Positions 13,878 through 25,961 of a DNA stretch of 64,000 bases are shown here, one piece after another (the stretch's first letter is position 1; every line of letters starts with the position of its first letter). The position numbers were made by a program, and so were the translations under genes. The DNA is taken from positions 1 to 64,000 of the forward strand of contig JAHLKF010000037.1 of NCBI GenBank assembly GCA_025558075.1, read 5' to 3'. This stretch comes from Gaertneriomyces semiglobifer (lineage: Eukaryota; Chytridiomycota; Chytridiomycetes; Spizellomycetales; Spizellomycetaceae). The notes beneath the pieces were generated by a model. That model saw nothing but the letters and a program-made list of their open reading frames with translations. It had not been told where the DNA came from and did not search any database.

Positions 13878-14644
13878 TTATTTCGTGGTGGCTTTCTTCT
13901 TCCACACCGCAATCTTTTCGCCAAACTTGCCATTCCTGCGTCTATCAGTCTGTTCCTCGGGCGCGATATCCTTGATGTACACACAATCAAACCCGAAATC
14001 CAAGACGGAATGATAGATTTCTTCACTAAGCGCGTAGGGCGGGCCACCTTGGTGGTCACTGATTGGGAACATGTAGGTGATCAGAAACCCGGCATCCTCA
14101 CCGTCGGAGAGGAGCGAGTGAATCTTTTCGGCCCACTGTGGTCGACGTTGTGGTTCCAAGGCGCACAGAAAGGTGTGGTCGTAGACCAGATTGTATTTTT
14201 GGGGCGGCGTGTAGGAGAAAAAGTCTCCTGCGCTATAAGTTACTTTGGATTCGGGAATTTTTTGTTCGTCCCGGATGGATTCGGCGACGGAAACTGCGCG
14301 GGGGGAGATGTCGAGGCCTGTCACGGAGGTACGGCCTGGCGTGGACGAGAGGAAGAGGACATCATGGCCGGAACCGCAGCCCGGGACAAGGGCTGTGCCT
14401 TGTGAGAGAGAGGTGAGAAGCGAGGCGGGGAGGGTGGATGGCTTGAAGAGGCCCATGAGGGCTGGCATGGCGCGGCCTTCATCCCATGGAGTATGAGAGG
14501 AGACCCAGAGATCATGCCAACCTGTGGAAGAGAACATGAAATACTTAGAGCCACGGAAATGCACCATACAGGTGTGCTAGAATACTTACCGCTTGGATTC
14601 CTGACGATTGCTTGGACTTTGGCGCGGTCAGCTTCGGTAGTCAT
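13878..14644 (-). CDS. thiol/halide methyltransferase-like SAM-dependent enzyme (TPMT family)
   Basis: Two exons (14644-14590 and 14521-13878) give 232 residues. The SAM-binding motif I is LVPGCGSGHDV, preceded by the substrate-side motif TPWDEGRAMPAL typical of TPMT-fold thiol and thiocyanate methyltransferases. TGLDISPRAV (the acidic residue that binds the SAM ribose) and the later DHTFLCAL and GFLITYMFP segments also fit. Members methylate small thiols, thiocyanate, halides or metalloids in the cytosol; the substrate here cannot be told. The start ATG is the only one in the short first exon. Confidence 0.88.
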
Positions 14645-15106
14645 TGTCGGTTCTGTTTTCTTTTGGACTTGTCTGACGGGAGACAGATATGGTGCTGCTT
14701 CTTAAGTCTTACGAACTAACAGAGATAAGATCTGAACAACAGCAACTGAACACTTTATCGCACGACGATGAAGACGACTCACGCGTATATGCTTACGTAA
14801 CCCACTGTCCGCCCAACTGTGAACTTTCCCACGGGGGTTCATTAATGGCTAATGCGAACTCGCTGAGAAACGAGTTCAATAAAAGGCTGCATAGGAAGGT
14901 CGGAAAGGTATCAGAGTAACTGCTTGACGAACTTGTGGTTTTTAGTTGACTAGATCTGTTTCAACAGTGGTTTAGGCCTAAAAAAGGCATACCTGTCAAA
15001 GTCGCGTGGAACCAAGACCACCACCTGTCAAAGCCGCAAAACGTAAAATTGGTCCCTTGTCATCAGCCCAAAAAAACATAAATACTCACAGGCTTGTATT
15101 TCGTAG
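14645..15106. other. divergent promoter region
   Basis: Separates the methyltransferase (leftward) from the RRM/coiled-coil gene (rightward). No gene seen. Confidence 0.4.
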
Positions 15107-18100
15107 ATGCTGTCCACCTCTCGTTTGGCCTCTCCTCGACACCCAAATTCCACACTTTCGTATAATAAAGGACCGACCAGTACACACACCATCTGGTCAG
15201 ACGCTGCTCAAGGTGCAGGGAAAACAGCGTTATTGTCATCGCAAAATAATCCTTTTCATAATCCGGACATGGCAAACCCTCTGCCGTGGCTGCCTTGGGA
15301 GTCAGTCGCTGGCAGCCCAAGCATTCTTCAAGTTGCAACGAAGGAACCGGGCATTCCAACGGTCAGAGCGCGCGAATTGACTACCATTATAGTGGAGAAT
15401 TGTTCAGAGGATATCACGACATTAAGAAGTGTGGCTGAGAGCTTTGAAGGTGGGTTGACTGCCTACGCATGCTTCGATGGTTGCTAGGTTTAATACTTAT
15501 ATTCCCAGGGTTCATGAAATTGATTCTCACGGACGCACCACGTTCTTGTCGAATTCGATTTGATAGCTCCCGTGAGGCTTTGCTGGCTCTGGAGACTATC
15601 AATGAACATATGTAAGATATTTCAATTGTGCAAGTTTGTTAGCGTCGTTAACCATGTCAATTCAGGAAACCCATGAAAGCGATCTGGTCGTCAACCGGTT
15701 TCATCTCATCCCCTCCCGTTCCCATTCCAAACACGTACACTAGTACGTTAGGTCTCGAAGCACCGGCTTGGGTGACGCTCGACCAGCTTTCGCGGATGTT
15801 TACGCAATACCGCGGATTCTCACGTATCTGGTACTGCCCCAAGCGGAACTGCACTTGTGTGGGATTTGACGACCAACGGAATGCCCGACGGGCATTGGAC
15901 AATTTGTTGACAGCCACGTCGTTGAAAGTGTATTTGATTGAGGAGCCGTGTTGTGAGTTGTGTGGTGTGGCGGGGACAAGGAGCTCGGATGCCAAAAAGT
16001 ACAATGTGCAAGTTAGCGAATTTGTGCCGTCTCCATTGACGGTGGCTGCAACGTCTCCGGCTGTCTCGCCCGTGAGCAGTTTGGCGCTGGAAAATGCCCC
16101 ACCGTTCACCCAATCTATGGTCTTGTGGTGGGAAAATGACGGTATCAAGACCGCTTGTCAAACCCTGATTCGTGGTAACACCACCATCAAGTGTTCCCAT
16201 TTGCCCGGCACCAAAGTGATCCATGCTTTTCACGTGCCGACGGGGGTGATTCACCTCCTCTTCGCAGGCTTGGCGGGGTTCAGTCACTTGCGCTCTCCAA
16301 ACCCAGAAAACGTTACTGTGACGTTTCAAGAGGTGAAACATGCAGAGAATGCGACTACGACTGTGATGAATCTGTTGACACTGGGTAAAGCGGGCTTGGA
16401 ACTTGGTGTGAAGAATACGGAGTTGCCAGATGTGGCTGTTCTTGTGAACGAGAAGGATAAGGTGAGGAGCGATGCGCCGGTTGCCTCGGACAACGCTAAC
16501 GGAGTCATTTGGCGCTGAGTAGGCAAGTGATGACTCGGCTGCGGAAGACGTTCGTCAGCAAATGGAAGCTATTTCCGCTGAATTGTCCACTGTGAAGGAG
16601 CAGAACGACATCGTCCAGGAGCAGGTAACGAAAGCACAAATTGCACTTTTTCTCGTAGGAACATCATCTCACAAGTGTTACTCCTATCTATGATAAAGTA
16701 CCAAGCGCTCAAGGACACCTTGCGAATGAAGAATGAGGAAATTGAGTTGTTGATGGGTGAAAGAGAAAAATATGAGGGTTTGGTGGAAAGTCAAGAACAG
16801 TTGGTCTGTTGGTGTGGTGTAACTCTTTTCGCATGCTGTCGTATCTTTCTCACCGTTACTGCTTTTGTTGGTACGTCAGAGGGCGAATACAGTGGAACTG
16901 AGTGCGCAGGTGAGCTCCCTGCCGTCGCATGGAAGATGAAACACGATTCTGTACTGAACAGTGCGTTGCCGATATAGTTGCGAGCGCTACACGAGGAACG
17001 TGCCAAGCTCATAGAGAGAGACGAGTGTATTACCACCGCACAAATGCATCTTGCCAAAGCGAAGACGGAAGTGAAGCAGGTACAGGATGAGTTGGTGAGT
17101 TGCTGGTTGCTGGCTATTCTACCGTTTCATGAAGTTTATTGTTGATTTCATAACGAAAGGATACTACCGTAAAACATCTGCAAGGGCAGTTGGAGTTGGA
17201 GGTAAAGGTATGTATCCTTGTGCTTTTTGATGGAGCGACCCATACATCCCATGCATATGCATATGCTGACACCAACCAATCTTAGGAGCGATGTCTTGTT
17301 AGCGACACCACATCCGATTCTCATTTTGGTGTTGCAGGTGAACAAACGCTTAAAGATCGAACAAGCACATAAAGACCTTGTTAGTTGAAAGCCTTGCTTC
17401 CATATTATGAGGTAGATACTGACTTCGTGTACTGCTTTTAGTGCGAGAAAGCCAAGCAAATGGATGATATGGTAAAGGAAGCGGAAGAGAGAGACAACGT
17501 GGAACGCGCTAGGCAGGCGGAGATGGAGCAAACACAAAAGAAGTTGCAAGATGAAGTACGTTTCATTCCTAACTCGCGATGAGTGGACTTTTGAGCGGTA
17601 GTAACGATGGAATATTGCGTTACCCTGCTTTCTATAGAGGGAACAATTGGAACGTGCGAAAGAAGCGTTGAAAAAGGAGAAGGAGAGTCTGGAGGCGGTA
17701 CAGCAGAAGGTATGAGCTGTCGCCTCTTGCGGAAACTTTGTTGTGCATTGAGCGTTTGATCCGTACAGGCAAAGAAGGATGCCCAGTTTGACGGCGAGAA
17801 AATCTTACAATCCAAGGTATCATATCTGGACTCCACCTCTCGTTATTTGCAAAAACCCCTCATCTCATTTCTTGACCGTTTTGCAGTTGGCAACCTTGCG
17901 AGAAGAACTGCTAACGGAGGTAAGAGTCCCCTATTAATGTGTTTATCTCGCAAAGGGATTATATATTAATGATCATCGTTCTCGTGTGTAGAAACAAACA
18001 GCAGTAGAGGCCGTCCGTGAGGAATACGAGAAGAAGATTGAGCAGATAACCATAGAATGGGAGCTCAAGTTGGAGGATATGACGGATGATTTCAGGGAAA

Positions 18101-18891
18101 AGCTTCATAAGCAAGCGGATAATATCAGGACGCAGATCATTGCAGTCGTAAGTCTCCCATGTCGTGTCATTTCAATAAGCGAGTTGGTAATCACTGACTT
18201 ATGCTTTGTCTCGCAGGAGAAGCTCAAAACGGCGCATGAGGACGAGTTGAAAACCTTGAAAGCGACTCATGAGGAGGATGTGAATGCGAAAACCGAGGAA
18301 GTTGGAAAGGTGAAGGAGCACTACCGCAAGGCACTGGAAGAACTGAAGAATGTGAGCGAAAGTCGACAGGTAAGGAACAGCCCTTTCCGCATTTGGAAAG
18401 CTGAACATATTTGCGCTGTTTTATATGTACTGATGTGCTTCGGTCTGTGGTTGTACCAGGCTTTGGAGAAGAAATTGGAGGACAAGACGCGCGAGTTAAC
18501 CGAGTTGCGCGCCATTCGTGATAGTCAAGCCACCGACATTGCGGCCTATCAAACCGACATCAAAAAGTTGTTGAAAAGGATCACCACTCTCGAGGACTCG
18601 TCGTCGGAGCTTAAAACCGTGATTGGCAAGCTCAAGGAGGAAAATACGCGTTTGGAAGGCGTGGTGGAGAAAGGGAACGTAGAAAAGAAGGAGATGCAGG
18701 AAACAGTGGGGAAGGTCAAAGGCGATCTGGGACGCGCTGTGTGTGATGTGTATCGGGCAGTGACGATGTTAACTACGATGGGATACGGGACTGGAACGGG
18801 TGGTAAAGAACTGCAGAGTATTTTGATGCGGGTAGCGGATGTTGTGAAGGGCGGAGAAGGAAAAGGACGGGTGTGGGTTTGGAGAGAATGA
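15107..18891 (+). CDS. RRM-like and long coiled-coil protein, 16 exons
   Basis: About 897 residues. The N-terminal part holds two RRM-like modules. One starts at TTIIVENCSED and spans two introns; the other runs from WVTLDQLSRMF to LKVYLIEEP. A segment with little recognisable structure follows. From about residue 415 to the end the protein is coiled coil. Exons 1-3 are 15107-15449, 15509-15611 and 15666-16461. The coiled coil is then cut into about 13 small exons (the first are 16523-16624 and 16699-16803; the last is about 18460-18891), and every intron in it falls between codons. Several exons code for only 10-16 residues. The short exon near 16880 and the non-consensus donor GTCTGT at 16804 are the weakest calls. 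RNA binding plus a scaffold role is inference; no named family is recognised. Confidence 0.75.
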
Positions 18892-19405
18892 GCACTCTTT
18901 TTTCTGGTTAGGAGGATGGGGGGCGTATTTGGTTGACTTGGGTTTGGTGGTTTTAGTTTTAGTGAGCATAGATTTGGCGTGGGAATTTGTCGTTCTTGTT
19001 TTTTCTTTTTTGCTGCTTATGTTGGTCTGGCGTAACGGAATTGGAGGAAGGAAGAAATTGAATTGTATGTTTTATTTGCGGCTGGCAATAAAAATGAGTG
19101 ATTTTCTCTCGAATCTCCGGTTCGGCACCTCATACACATTCCCAGGTGAGATTTTCTCACCGCGTCGTCAGCGACTACGTAAGCATACTCCGCGTTGTTC
19201 AAACACGTCGAGACGAAGGAAACCGTAACTCTTTCTACATCCGTTAACATCAGCAAAGCGTGTTCCTCTCAAATCCAAAAGCCAAAAGCCAAAGAAAGCA
19301 GTTAAAAAAGACAAGCGCTTCGTTATCAAAAAATCACGAACGAGTCTTCAAAAAGATAGAGCGAGCGAGAGAGAGAGAGAACACAACCGATTTTGAGTTC
19401 CCAAA
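18892..19405. other. intergenic, tandem genes
   Basis: Holds the 3' end of the coiled-coil gene and the leader of the subtilase. A GAGAGAGAGAGAGA tract lies at about 19367-19380, just upstream of the subtilase ATG. Confidence 0.4.
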
Positions 19406-21090
19406 ATGTGGTTGACGCCTCGATACTTACCCCTCCTGGGTATATGGTTCCTAGCGTTCATCTGTGAAACACTTTGTCTGCCGGTTGACGGTCGTGATGC
19501 TCAACATGTGATGTACGACCAACGACAACGCGAGGCGGGTGTGATTTCACCAGTTCAGGAGGGCGTCGAAATGGTGAATGAACTAAATGAAGCGAATGAA
19601 GTGCATGAAGTGAATCAAGTGAATGGACTTGGTAGGATGGCGCAGTATATTAATAATCGGTATATGGTTGTTGTGAGACGAGACGGATGGGAAGCGCATG
19701 TTGAAGGGCTTGGTGGTGTGATTGGGTTTGCAGGTGAATTTAAATCTGATGAGGAGACGGGTGTGAAGGGAGTGAAGATGTTTGAGTTTGAGGATGTGGT
19801 GGGCTATGTTGCAGATATGGATGAGAGGGTGGCGGGGTTGGTGAGCGGACGGGAGGAGGTTGTGATGCTGGAGATGGATCAGGTTGTGTGGGCGACGGAG
19901 GAGGGGTTGTTTGGGGATATGAAAGTCAATTTCAATGTTGACGAGGATGATGATGATGATGATGATGACGATGATGATGGTGATGATGATGGGGATGATG
20001 ATCAGGATAAAGTATCCACGCAGAAACCAGCGCCCTGGAACCTTGCTCGTCTCAGTCACCGTCTCCACCTGCACCTCAACCACACGCACAGCTACGTGTA
20101 CCCCACCCACGCGGGCGATTCTATCGTCGCCTACGTGGTGGACACGGGCGTCAACATCCGCCATGCAGAGTTTGACGGACGCGCTAAATGGGGCGTGACG
20201 GTTCCCGAGGGCGATGAGGATGTGGACGGAAACGGACATGGAACACATGTGGCGGGAACGATTGCGGGAAAAACGTTTGGCGTGGCCAAGAACGCGGGAG
20301 TGGTAGCTGTCAAAGTCCTTAGGAGCAATGGCAGTGGGTCCATGTCAGATGTTGTGAGGGGCATACAATGGTAAGTTTGAAAGCCGTTATAAAAAGCTGC
20401 CAAAGAGTGTGAAACGTGCAATGCAGGTTTTTACTTAGGGATTGATTATTAGGGTCGTGGAACATCATGTGAACCGCACCAAAGAAGCCGAAGACTTGAC
20501 AAAGAGAGATGGACATGCGAGAAAAGTCAAAAGTGTGGGGAACATGAGCTTGGGTGGTGGCATGTCGAGAATCCTTAACTTGGCCGTCAACAGGGTGAGC
20601 TGCGTTTCATGGTACTAAACGCCCATCCATGACTGACGCTTTGGGGATTCCCAATAACTAGGCGTTTGACAATGGTGTGCTGTTTGCGGTGGCAGCAGGT
20701 AACGACAATCGGGACGCATGCGACTACTCGCCCGCCTCTGCCGAGAAACCCATCACCGTTGGCGCCACAACCATACAAGACACGCGCGCGTGGTTCAGCA
20801 ATTACGGAAAGTGCATGGACATTTTTGCACCCGGTCATTTGATTGAGTCTGCTTGGATTGGAAGCGAGAATGCGACCAACACGATCAGTGGAACAAGTAT
20901 GGCAACCCCACATGTCGCGGGACTGATTGCGGATTTCTGGTCTCGAAGTGAGTACCAAAAGTACTCGCCAAAGGAGATGAAGAAGTTGGTTCTGCATGTG
21001 GGAACAAAGGGCGCCGTCAGTGGGATACCGAAGCAGACGGCGACGAAGAATCTGTTAGCGTTCAGTCTGCCTCCGAAGAGGATCGAGTGA
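19406..21090 (+). CDS. secreted subtilisin-like serine protease (S8, proteinase K type)
   Basis: Three exons (19406-20370, 20453-20594, 20662-21090) give 511 residues. A hydrophobic signal peptide ([15 protein letters not shown]) comes first, then an I9-type propeptide ([16 protein letters not shown]). An acidic linker of about 20 Asp/Gly residues follows, then the catalytic domain. Asp lies in [15 protein letters not shown], His in [11 protein letters not shown], the oxyanion Asn in AAGNDN and the nucleophile Ser in [12 protein letters not shown], so the triad is complete. It should act outside the cell on protein substrates after propeptide removal. The linker is coded by an impure GAT repeat and replaces the usual short propeptide junction. 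It could as well be vacuolar. Confidence 0.95.
19941..20003 (+). repeat. GAT trinucleotide microsatellite inside the subtilase
   Basis: Impure (GAT)n run coding for the Asp-rich linker between propeptide and catalytic domain. It is expected to vary in length between strains without shifting frame. Confidence 0.9.
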
Positions 21091-21621
21091 AAGTCGTTCA
21101 TTCCCTCACGCGTACAATGTGTAATGAATAAAGACGCTGCGTCAATTGATAAAACAAGATGTGTGGCGCTGCGTCACAACCAATTGTTTGGCATCATAAT
21201 GAAGTCACTCTGGTGAGGAGTGGAGTGAAGGACCTGAGCCACCTGCTGAAACATTCAAAGTGGAATTCATCAGAATTCAATAATGGAATATCGATGATGC
21301 GGCAATCGCATGCGGATCATTTCGGATGTGTCATGGGCCATTCGGTTCCGTTCATTCATGAATGAAGAGAAGGTTCCCTACTCGTGTGACCGTACCCGCC
21401 AAGAACGAACTGTCGTGACTGTGCCACAAAACAAGAACAAGGTTGTGCAACACGGCAAGGCGGACTGTGGAAGTGGCACGCAAAGTTTCACGTGGGGCTG
21501 AAGGGATTACTCTGGTTAGGGACGACCCCCGGACTCGGAACATTGGTGTGTTATTATTTCCATATGCAAAGTATCCGACGGGCGTGGATCGAGCATATCT
21601 TATCTATGGGAGAGTTTTGCA

Positions 21622-21653
21622 ACACACACACAAACACACACACACACACACAA
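21622..21653. repeat. (CA)n microsatellite
   Basis: Dinucleotide repeat with one interruption. Confidence 0.9.
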
Positions 21654-21955
21654 AAGTGTCTATATACCCGGTCTTTGCCGATATACGAAATGCGCAGGAA
21701 CCCGGGGTTAATAATAATTCATAATTACACAAAAGTGACAGAGATAATCTTTCGGGCTCCCCTTGCGCTTTTTTTGCACATGTCGAGTCGGCCCTTCAAT
21801 TCAATTCAGCCAGTTGCCAGTTGCCTGCCCAGAACCCTTTTCTTGAAATTGATCTTGCCCTCGATCAACTTCATCACAACAACGCAAACACGGGCACGAG
21901 TACGCACCAACGCACACGACCAGAAAGGATCGTCATAATCCACTCGTCAACAGCA

Positions 21956-21984
21956 CAGACACACACACTCACACACACACACAT
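21956..21984. repeat. (CA)n microsatellite
   Basis: Second, interrupted CA tract about 300 bp from the first. Confidence 0.85.
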
Positions 21985-22565
21985 ACGCATACTCAACACA
22001 TAATATTAATACTCCTTACAAGTCGGAAAGATTCGGACACTTCCCTTTCCCATCGCACCCTCCTCCCGCGGTTAAAAGAATAGACGATCTCCTCTTTGCC
22101 CGCCCCCCTCCAACAACAACACCCCAAACACGTTTAAACTCACTTCATCTCTGCTCCTCCCCCTTTTGTGTATTGCCTTGCCCTTGTCTTGCCAGTAAGC
22201 AACTCGGCGCAGCGAACCCGCTTTCAACACGAAGGACGCCCACTCGACACACACGCTCACACCCTTTTTGACTATTCATCCTATCTAATCTCTCGCCCCT
22301 CCAACTACTGACGGGCAGACCCTTTTTCACGCGGCCGTGCACATCACACAAATCGATCTACTTCGTCTCTCTCGGTCTGCTTGGCCTTGTACGTCGCTGA
22401 ACGTCCATCCATCCTCCATCGACCCCGCGAGACGTATACGAACTTGCCAAGGCGGCCTCGGAAAACATTCTGTACAAGCATAAAAACAGACACCTCTCCT
22501 CTCAAAACACCATTACACCCGTAGAACAACAACCCAAATTCATTCCACCCGTCCCTGTCCATTAC

Positions 22566-23965
22566 ATGCCTCCACCCTCGGCATCGGACTCGGTCCTCAT
22601 ACCGCATCCTGCTGAACCGCCAGCCTTTCCCCATCCGACGACATCCTTACAACCTCCGTCCTTTGCTCCGCGCTCGTGTAGTGAGCCATCAAGTAGCAGT
22701 ACGACCACCACCGCTGTCGAAGGCAACGATCAGTCCATACGTTCCTTCTCTGAACGACCCGCGTCAGCATCGGGAACAGAAGTCAAGCAGAAAAGTTCCG
22801 CTCTGTCACAGATGATCAGGTTAGAGGCAATCTGTTCGAGTACGGGTCCCGGTATCTGTACGGTGAGTGTTTACTAAACAAGCGTTTGATGGTCTTATAT
22901 ACATTCAAACTCACACACTTCATATAGATATCGCGATGTATGGACTCTCCGACGACAGCGAGCTCGATATCACCGTGGGAGGCGCTATCAAAAGCCATCG
23001 AAAAGGAGCTTTCTCACACAAAGGGAAAAGCTCTACCACCGGCCCAACAACAACGATACATTCCTGATCCCGGCCACTCCGACATTAAAACCGAACTCTC
23101 CTCTATCCAGCACGCCATCGACACACATTCCAACAACAAGCGCGTTGTCCTCAAACGTCTCAACGACGACAATGAAGCAGCCAACCATGAACTCGTCATT
23201 CTCCAAAAAATAAAAGAGAACAACTTGCCATACGTGCTCAAGCTCCATGACACCTTCATCGACGAGAACGGGTCGCGCGTATTGGTCTTTCCCCAGTTAC
23301 AACGCTTTGAGTGTGATAAACTCGATCTCGTCGACGTCGCTAAATACACACGCCAACTCATCACAGGGCTAAAAGCCGCCCACGATCTCGGGATTGCTCA
23401 TCTGGACGTTACGATATGTAACTTGATGCTGGATGATAATCGCAACCTTGTCATCATCGACTGGGGACTCGCCCGGATATGTACACCTGGCGAGTCTCAT
23501 CCAATTGGGCGTGGCACGCCAGGCTACATTGCGCCCGAAATGTTTCTGGGATCTGCTACGGACGGCTCACCTGACATCTACTCCGCGGGCATTGTCTTGG
23601 GTCAGTGGCTCAAGCCGTACCTTCTCGATTGCTCCCTCGACTACCTTGGATCGAAACTCGTGCGAGGCTCGACAACGTCCTTCATCACACGCAGTATCCA
23701 AGATCATTTAGATTCGCAAAAGATTGGGTACGAGACATCGTGGTGCCCGGTATTGACATCTGCAGCCGAGTTGCTGTGTCAGATGCTGGAGAACGAACCG
23801 TCAACGCGGATCACTGCCCGTGAAATCTTGCAAAGCGACTTTTTGAATGCAAGGGAAGGCGAGTTTGGAGGTATGGACTATGGAAGTTGGTGCGGGGAGT
23901 ATTTGAAAGTGAGCATCTGTGGAAGCCCGAGAGATCGGCCGAAGGTGGTTATCCGCGATCGCTAG
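22566..23965 (+). CDS. protein kinase with DWG motif and no visible Gly-rich loop
   Basis: Two exons (22566-22862, 22928-23965) give 444 residues. The first about 130 are low in structure and rich in Ser, Pro and Thr. The kinase core has the VAIK-type Lys (VVLKRL), a candidate helix-C Glu (NHELVILQKI), the catalytic loop HLDVTICNLML with Asp and Asn, IIDWGLARI in place of DFG, and GTPGYIAPEMF as activation segment and APE. All catalytic residues seem present, so it is probably active, but no GxGxxG loop is seen before the Lys. The C-lobe has an insertion around GSKLVRGSTTSFITRS. DWG occurs in CK2-type and a few other kinases; overall it does not match a family I can name. An alternative start is the ATG at 22940 in exon 2. 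Confidence 0.85.
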
Positions 23966-24400
23966 TGCTGGCGAGAAGATATCCTATACGCGCATGTTAT
24001 ATATATATATCCAAACGGTTCCCTTTTAATAAAAACGTCACTTTTGAACGTATTTGTTGCCTTTGTTGAGTGGCTTGCCTGTTCCTTCGGTTGAATTGCC
24101 ATGTGGGAGGCAAGAAAAAATGAACGGACAGCAAGATGCCTTCCAACAGTGAATATTGAATTTTGTCGGCCGGAGCCATCGAACCCCTCGACAGCATCAG
24201 CCAGAAAAGGCCTTCATGGTAGTGGTTACGTATACACTGCGAGACAGGGGGTTAAATATGTGACACTTTGATTACGCGTAATATATACATATAAGGCAAT
24301 ATGCGACGCGTCTTGACGCGCTTTTCCTGCCACCCGCGTATCATACAGGTACTCTTCCAATGCCAGCACTCATACTGCATCGGGTATTTTCCTCAACAGC
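23966..24400. other. intergenic, left edge of the unusual island
   Basis: AT-rich stretches (TATATATATATCC near 24000 and ATATATACATATAAGG near 24280). No gene seen. Confidence 0.4.
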
Positions 24401-24670
24401 ATGCTTTCGCAATGTTTAAGACAGGCGACCTCATCCGAGGCGCATAAAAACCTCATATCGTTGCGGTTGATGAAGACCCCACTTGATTTTTATGTGGTTC
24501 CCCGTATCAGACACATACGTGTCTCGTATTGGACCTCATCAAAGCATTCGAATAGTGAAAATCCCATGTCGCAAACACTTCCGCACGAGCTTCTTGCGTC
24601 GCTCACGAACTTAAAAAATTTAATCAAAAACTCCGAAGCTGATTCCTTTCAAGATTCGAATTCAGAATGA
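24401..24670 (+). CDS. hypothetical short protein, doubtful
   Basis: An 89-codon ATG frame with a Ser/Asn-rich C-terminus (LASLTNLKNLIKNSE). No family is recognised and no exon joins it clearly to its neighbours. It lies at the left of the odd island and could be a fragment of a decayed gene or a chance frame. Confidence 0.22.
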   Translation: MLSQCLRQATSSEAHKNLISLRLMKTPLDFYVVPRIRHIRVSYWTSSKHSNSENPMSQTLPHELLASLTNLKNLIKNSEADSFQDSNSE

Positions 24671-25408
24671 ATTTGACGACGACCATGAACAGTGAACAAC
24701 AGCCAAAGATCCATTGTGTTTGTCCAGTATGTCTTAAACCTGTTGGGGCAGTTTAGAGGGCCTCGATATGGCGCCATATCCGAAGATGCGAAAGATTGTC
24801 AACAAAATTATTGACGGCTCAGCCGAAGCAGTGTCCAATGTGTGGATTTTGTAGCGGGTTTAGACTTCCGCTAGTAATAAGTAGAAGTATATAGACGCGC
24901 TAGTACCAGGGTTAGAGCTATCTTAGTCAGCCAAGTCATGTGATATAATTTCTGTTGTCGCTTAAGTCAGCGGGGCCTATAAGAGGACCGCGCGGACTTA
25001 TGCGACGAAGATCAGGCAGACTTAGATCCAGAGAGAATAAGAGGTCCTACTCAGATCTATAAGTCCCGTCGCATCTGAACGAGTAAGACATTATCTTGGC
25101 AGATGTCCTATGCATACCCTTCTTGTGGATATTTGACAGATATCCAAATACATATTCCAGGGACATACAAACTGGAACTGAATAAGGACATCCTAGGTAT
25201 ATCTTAGAATATCTTTAAGATTGTCCACTGAATGTCCATCACAGTATATACCGGGGCACTACCTGGGAATGTCCGCCGTATATACAAGTCAATGGATATC
25301 CGAGGAACATCGGACGGGTGTAGGGTACCTCGCGTCAACACAGCAGTAGTAGCGCGTCTGCCCTGCATTTATTATATATAGTGTGCAAAAAACCATTTCC
25401 TTTTCAGA
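24671..25408. other. non-coding stretch with fold-back sequence
   Basis: No reading frame of note. Between about 24970 and 25075 related words occur in both orientations: GGACTTATGCGACG against ATAAGTCCCGTCGCAT, plus ATAAGAGGACC and ATAAGAGGTCC as direct copies. The last bases (TTTCCTTTTCAG just before 25409) look like a splice acceptor. Confidence 0.4.
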
Positions 25409-25706
25409 ATGGGGTGGGGTGCAATCACTGACTACTATCTGTTCAATGCTGAAAAGCCCTCTTTAGAGCCTTGGTTGGCTGTGCTTTGTAAAGAGCTAGG
25501 TCGAGAAATAGTGCTCACGGTCGAGTGCAGCACATGGTGGGACCGGTGGTTGACCAGACTTGATCAGTGTTTGAAGAAGGCAAGAGTCGATGGACAAAAA
25601 GAGACCTCTTTTCGTTTGGAAAAGGCAAAGAAGACCGAGGCAAGTATCGCTATTGTTTATCAGTGAAGCACTGCGATGCTTCTTCCGCTAGGAAGCCATA
25701 CCAGAC

Positions 25707-25815
25707 TTGGTAACGCACAGGGGTACCCTGTTGCGACGTGAGGCAGTGGATCTTGACACTGGGTACCAGGGCCAGCTTCCACGATGTCTCTGGGGTACCC
25801 GGAGATGCCTCACGT
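25707..25815. repeat. 109-bp direct repeat, copy 1
   Basis: Runs from TTGGTAACGCACAGGG to GATGCCTCACGTA. It differs from copy 2 at only a handful of positions, including a small local rearrangement at TTGCGACG versus TGCGGCG. It contains three GGTACC sites, two of them set in imperfect palindromes. Confidence 0.92.
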
Positions 25816-25852
25816 ATCGAGTGGTATTGGTTTAGAGAGTTACGTGCTCGAT

Positions 25853-25961
25853 TTGGTAACGCACAGGGGTACCCTGTGCGGCGTAAGGCAGTGGATCCTG
25901 ACACTGGGTACCAGGGCCAGCTTCCATGATGTCTCTGGGGTACCCGGAGATGCCTCACGTA
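25853..25961. repeat. 109-bp direct repeat, copy 2
   Basis: Starts 146 bp after copy 1, with 37 bp of unrelated sequence between them. Both copies fall inside the presumed GC-AG intron. Confidence 0.92.

Larger units (their letters stand above)
21091..22565. other. long intergenic region with simple repeats
   Basis: About 1.5 kb with no supported gene. It holds two (CA)n tracts and, from about 22000 on, pyrimidine-rich CT/C sequence that is probably the promoter and leader of the kinase gene starting at 22566. Confidence 0.45.

Noticed and set aside
19583..20248. 221-codon minus-strand frame
   Set aside because: Antisense of the subtilase; the Ile run is the complement of the GAT repeat.
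25707..25961. CRISPR-like or satellite array
   Set aside because: Only two copies, 109 bp long with a 37-bp gap, in a eukaryotic genome; a simple duplication fits better.
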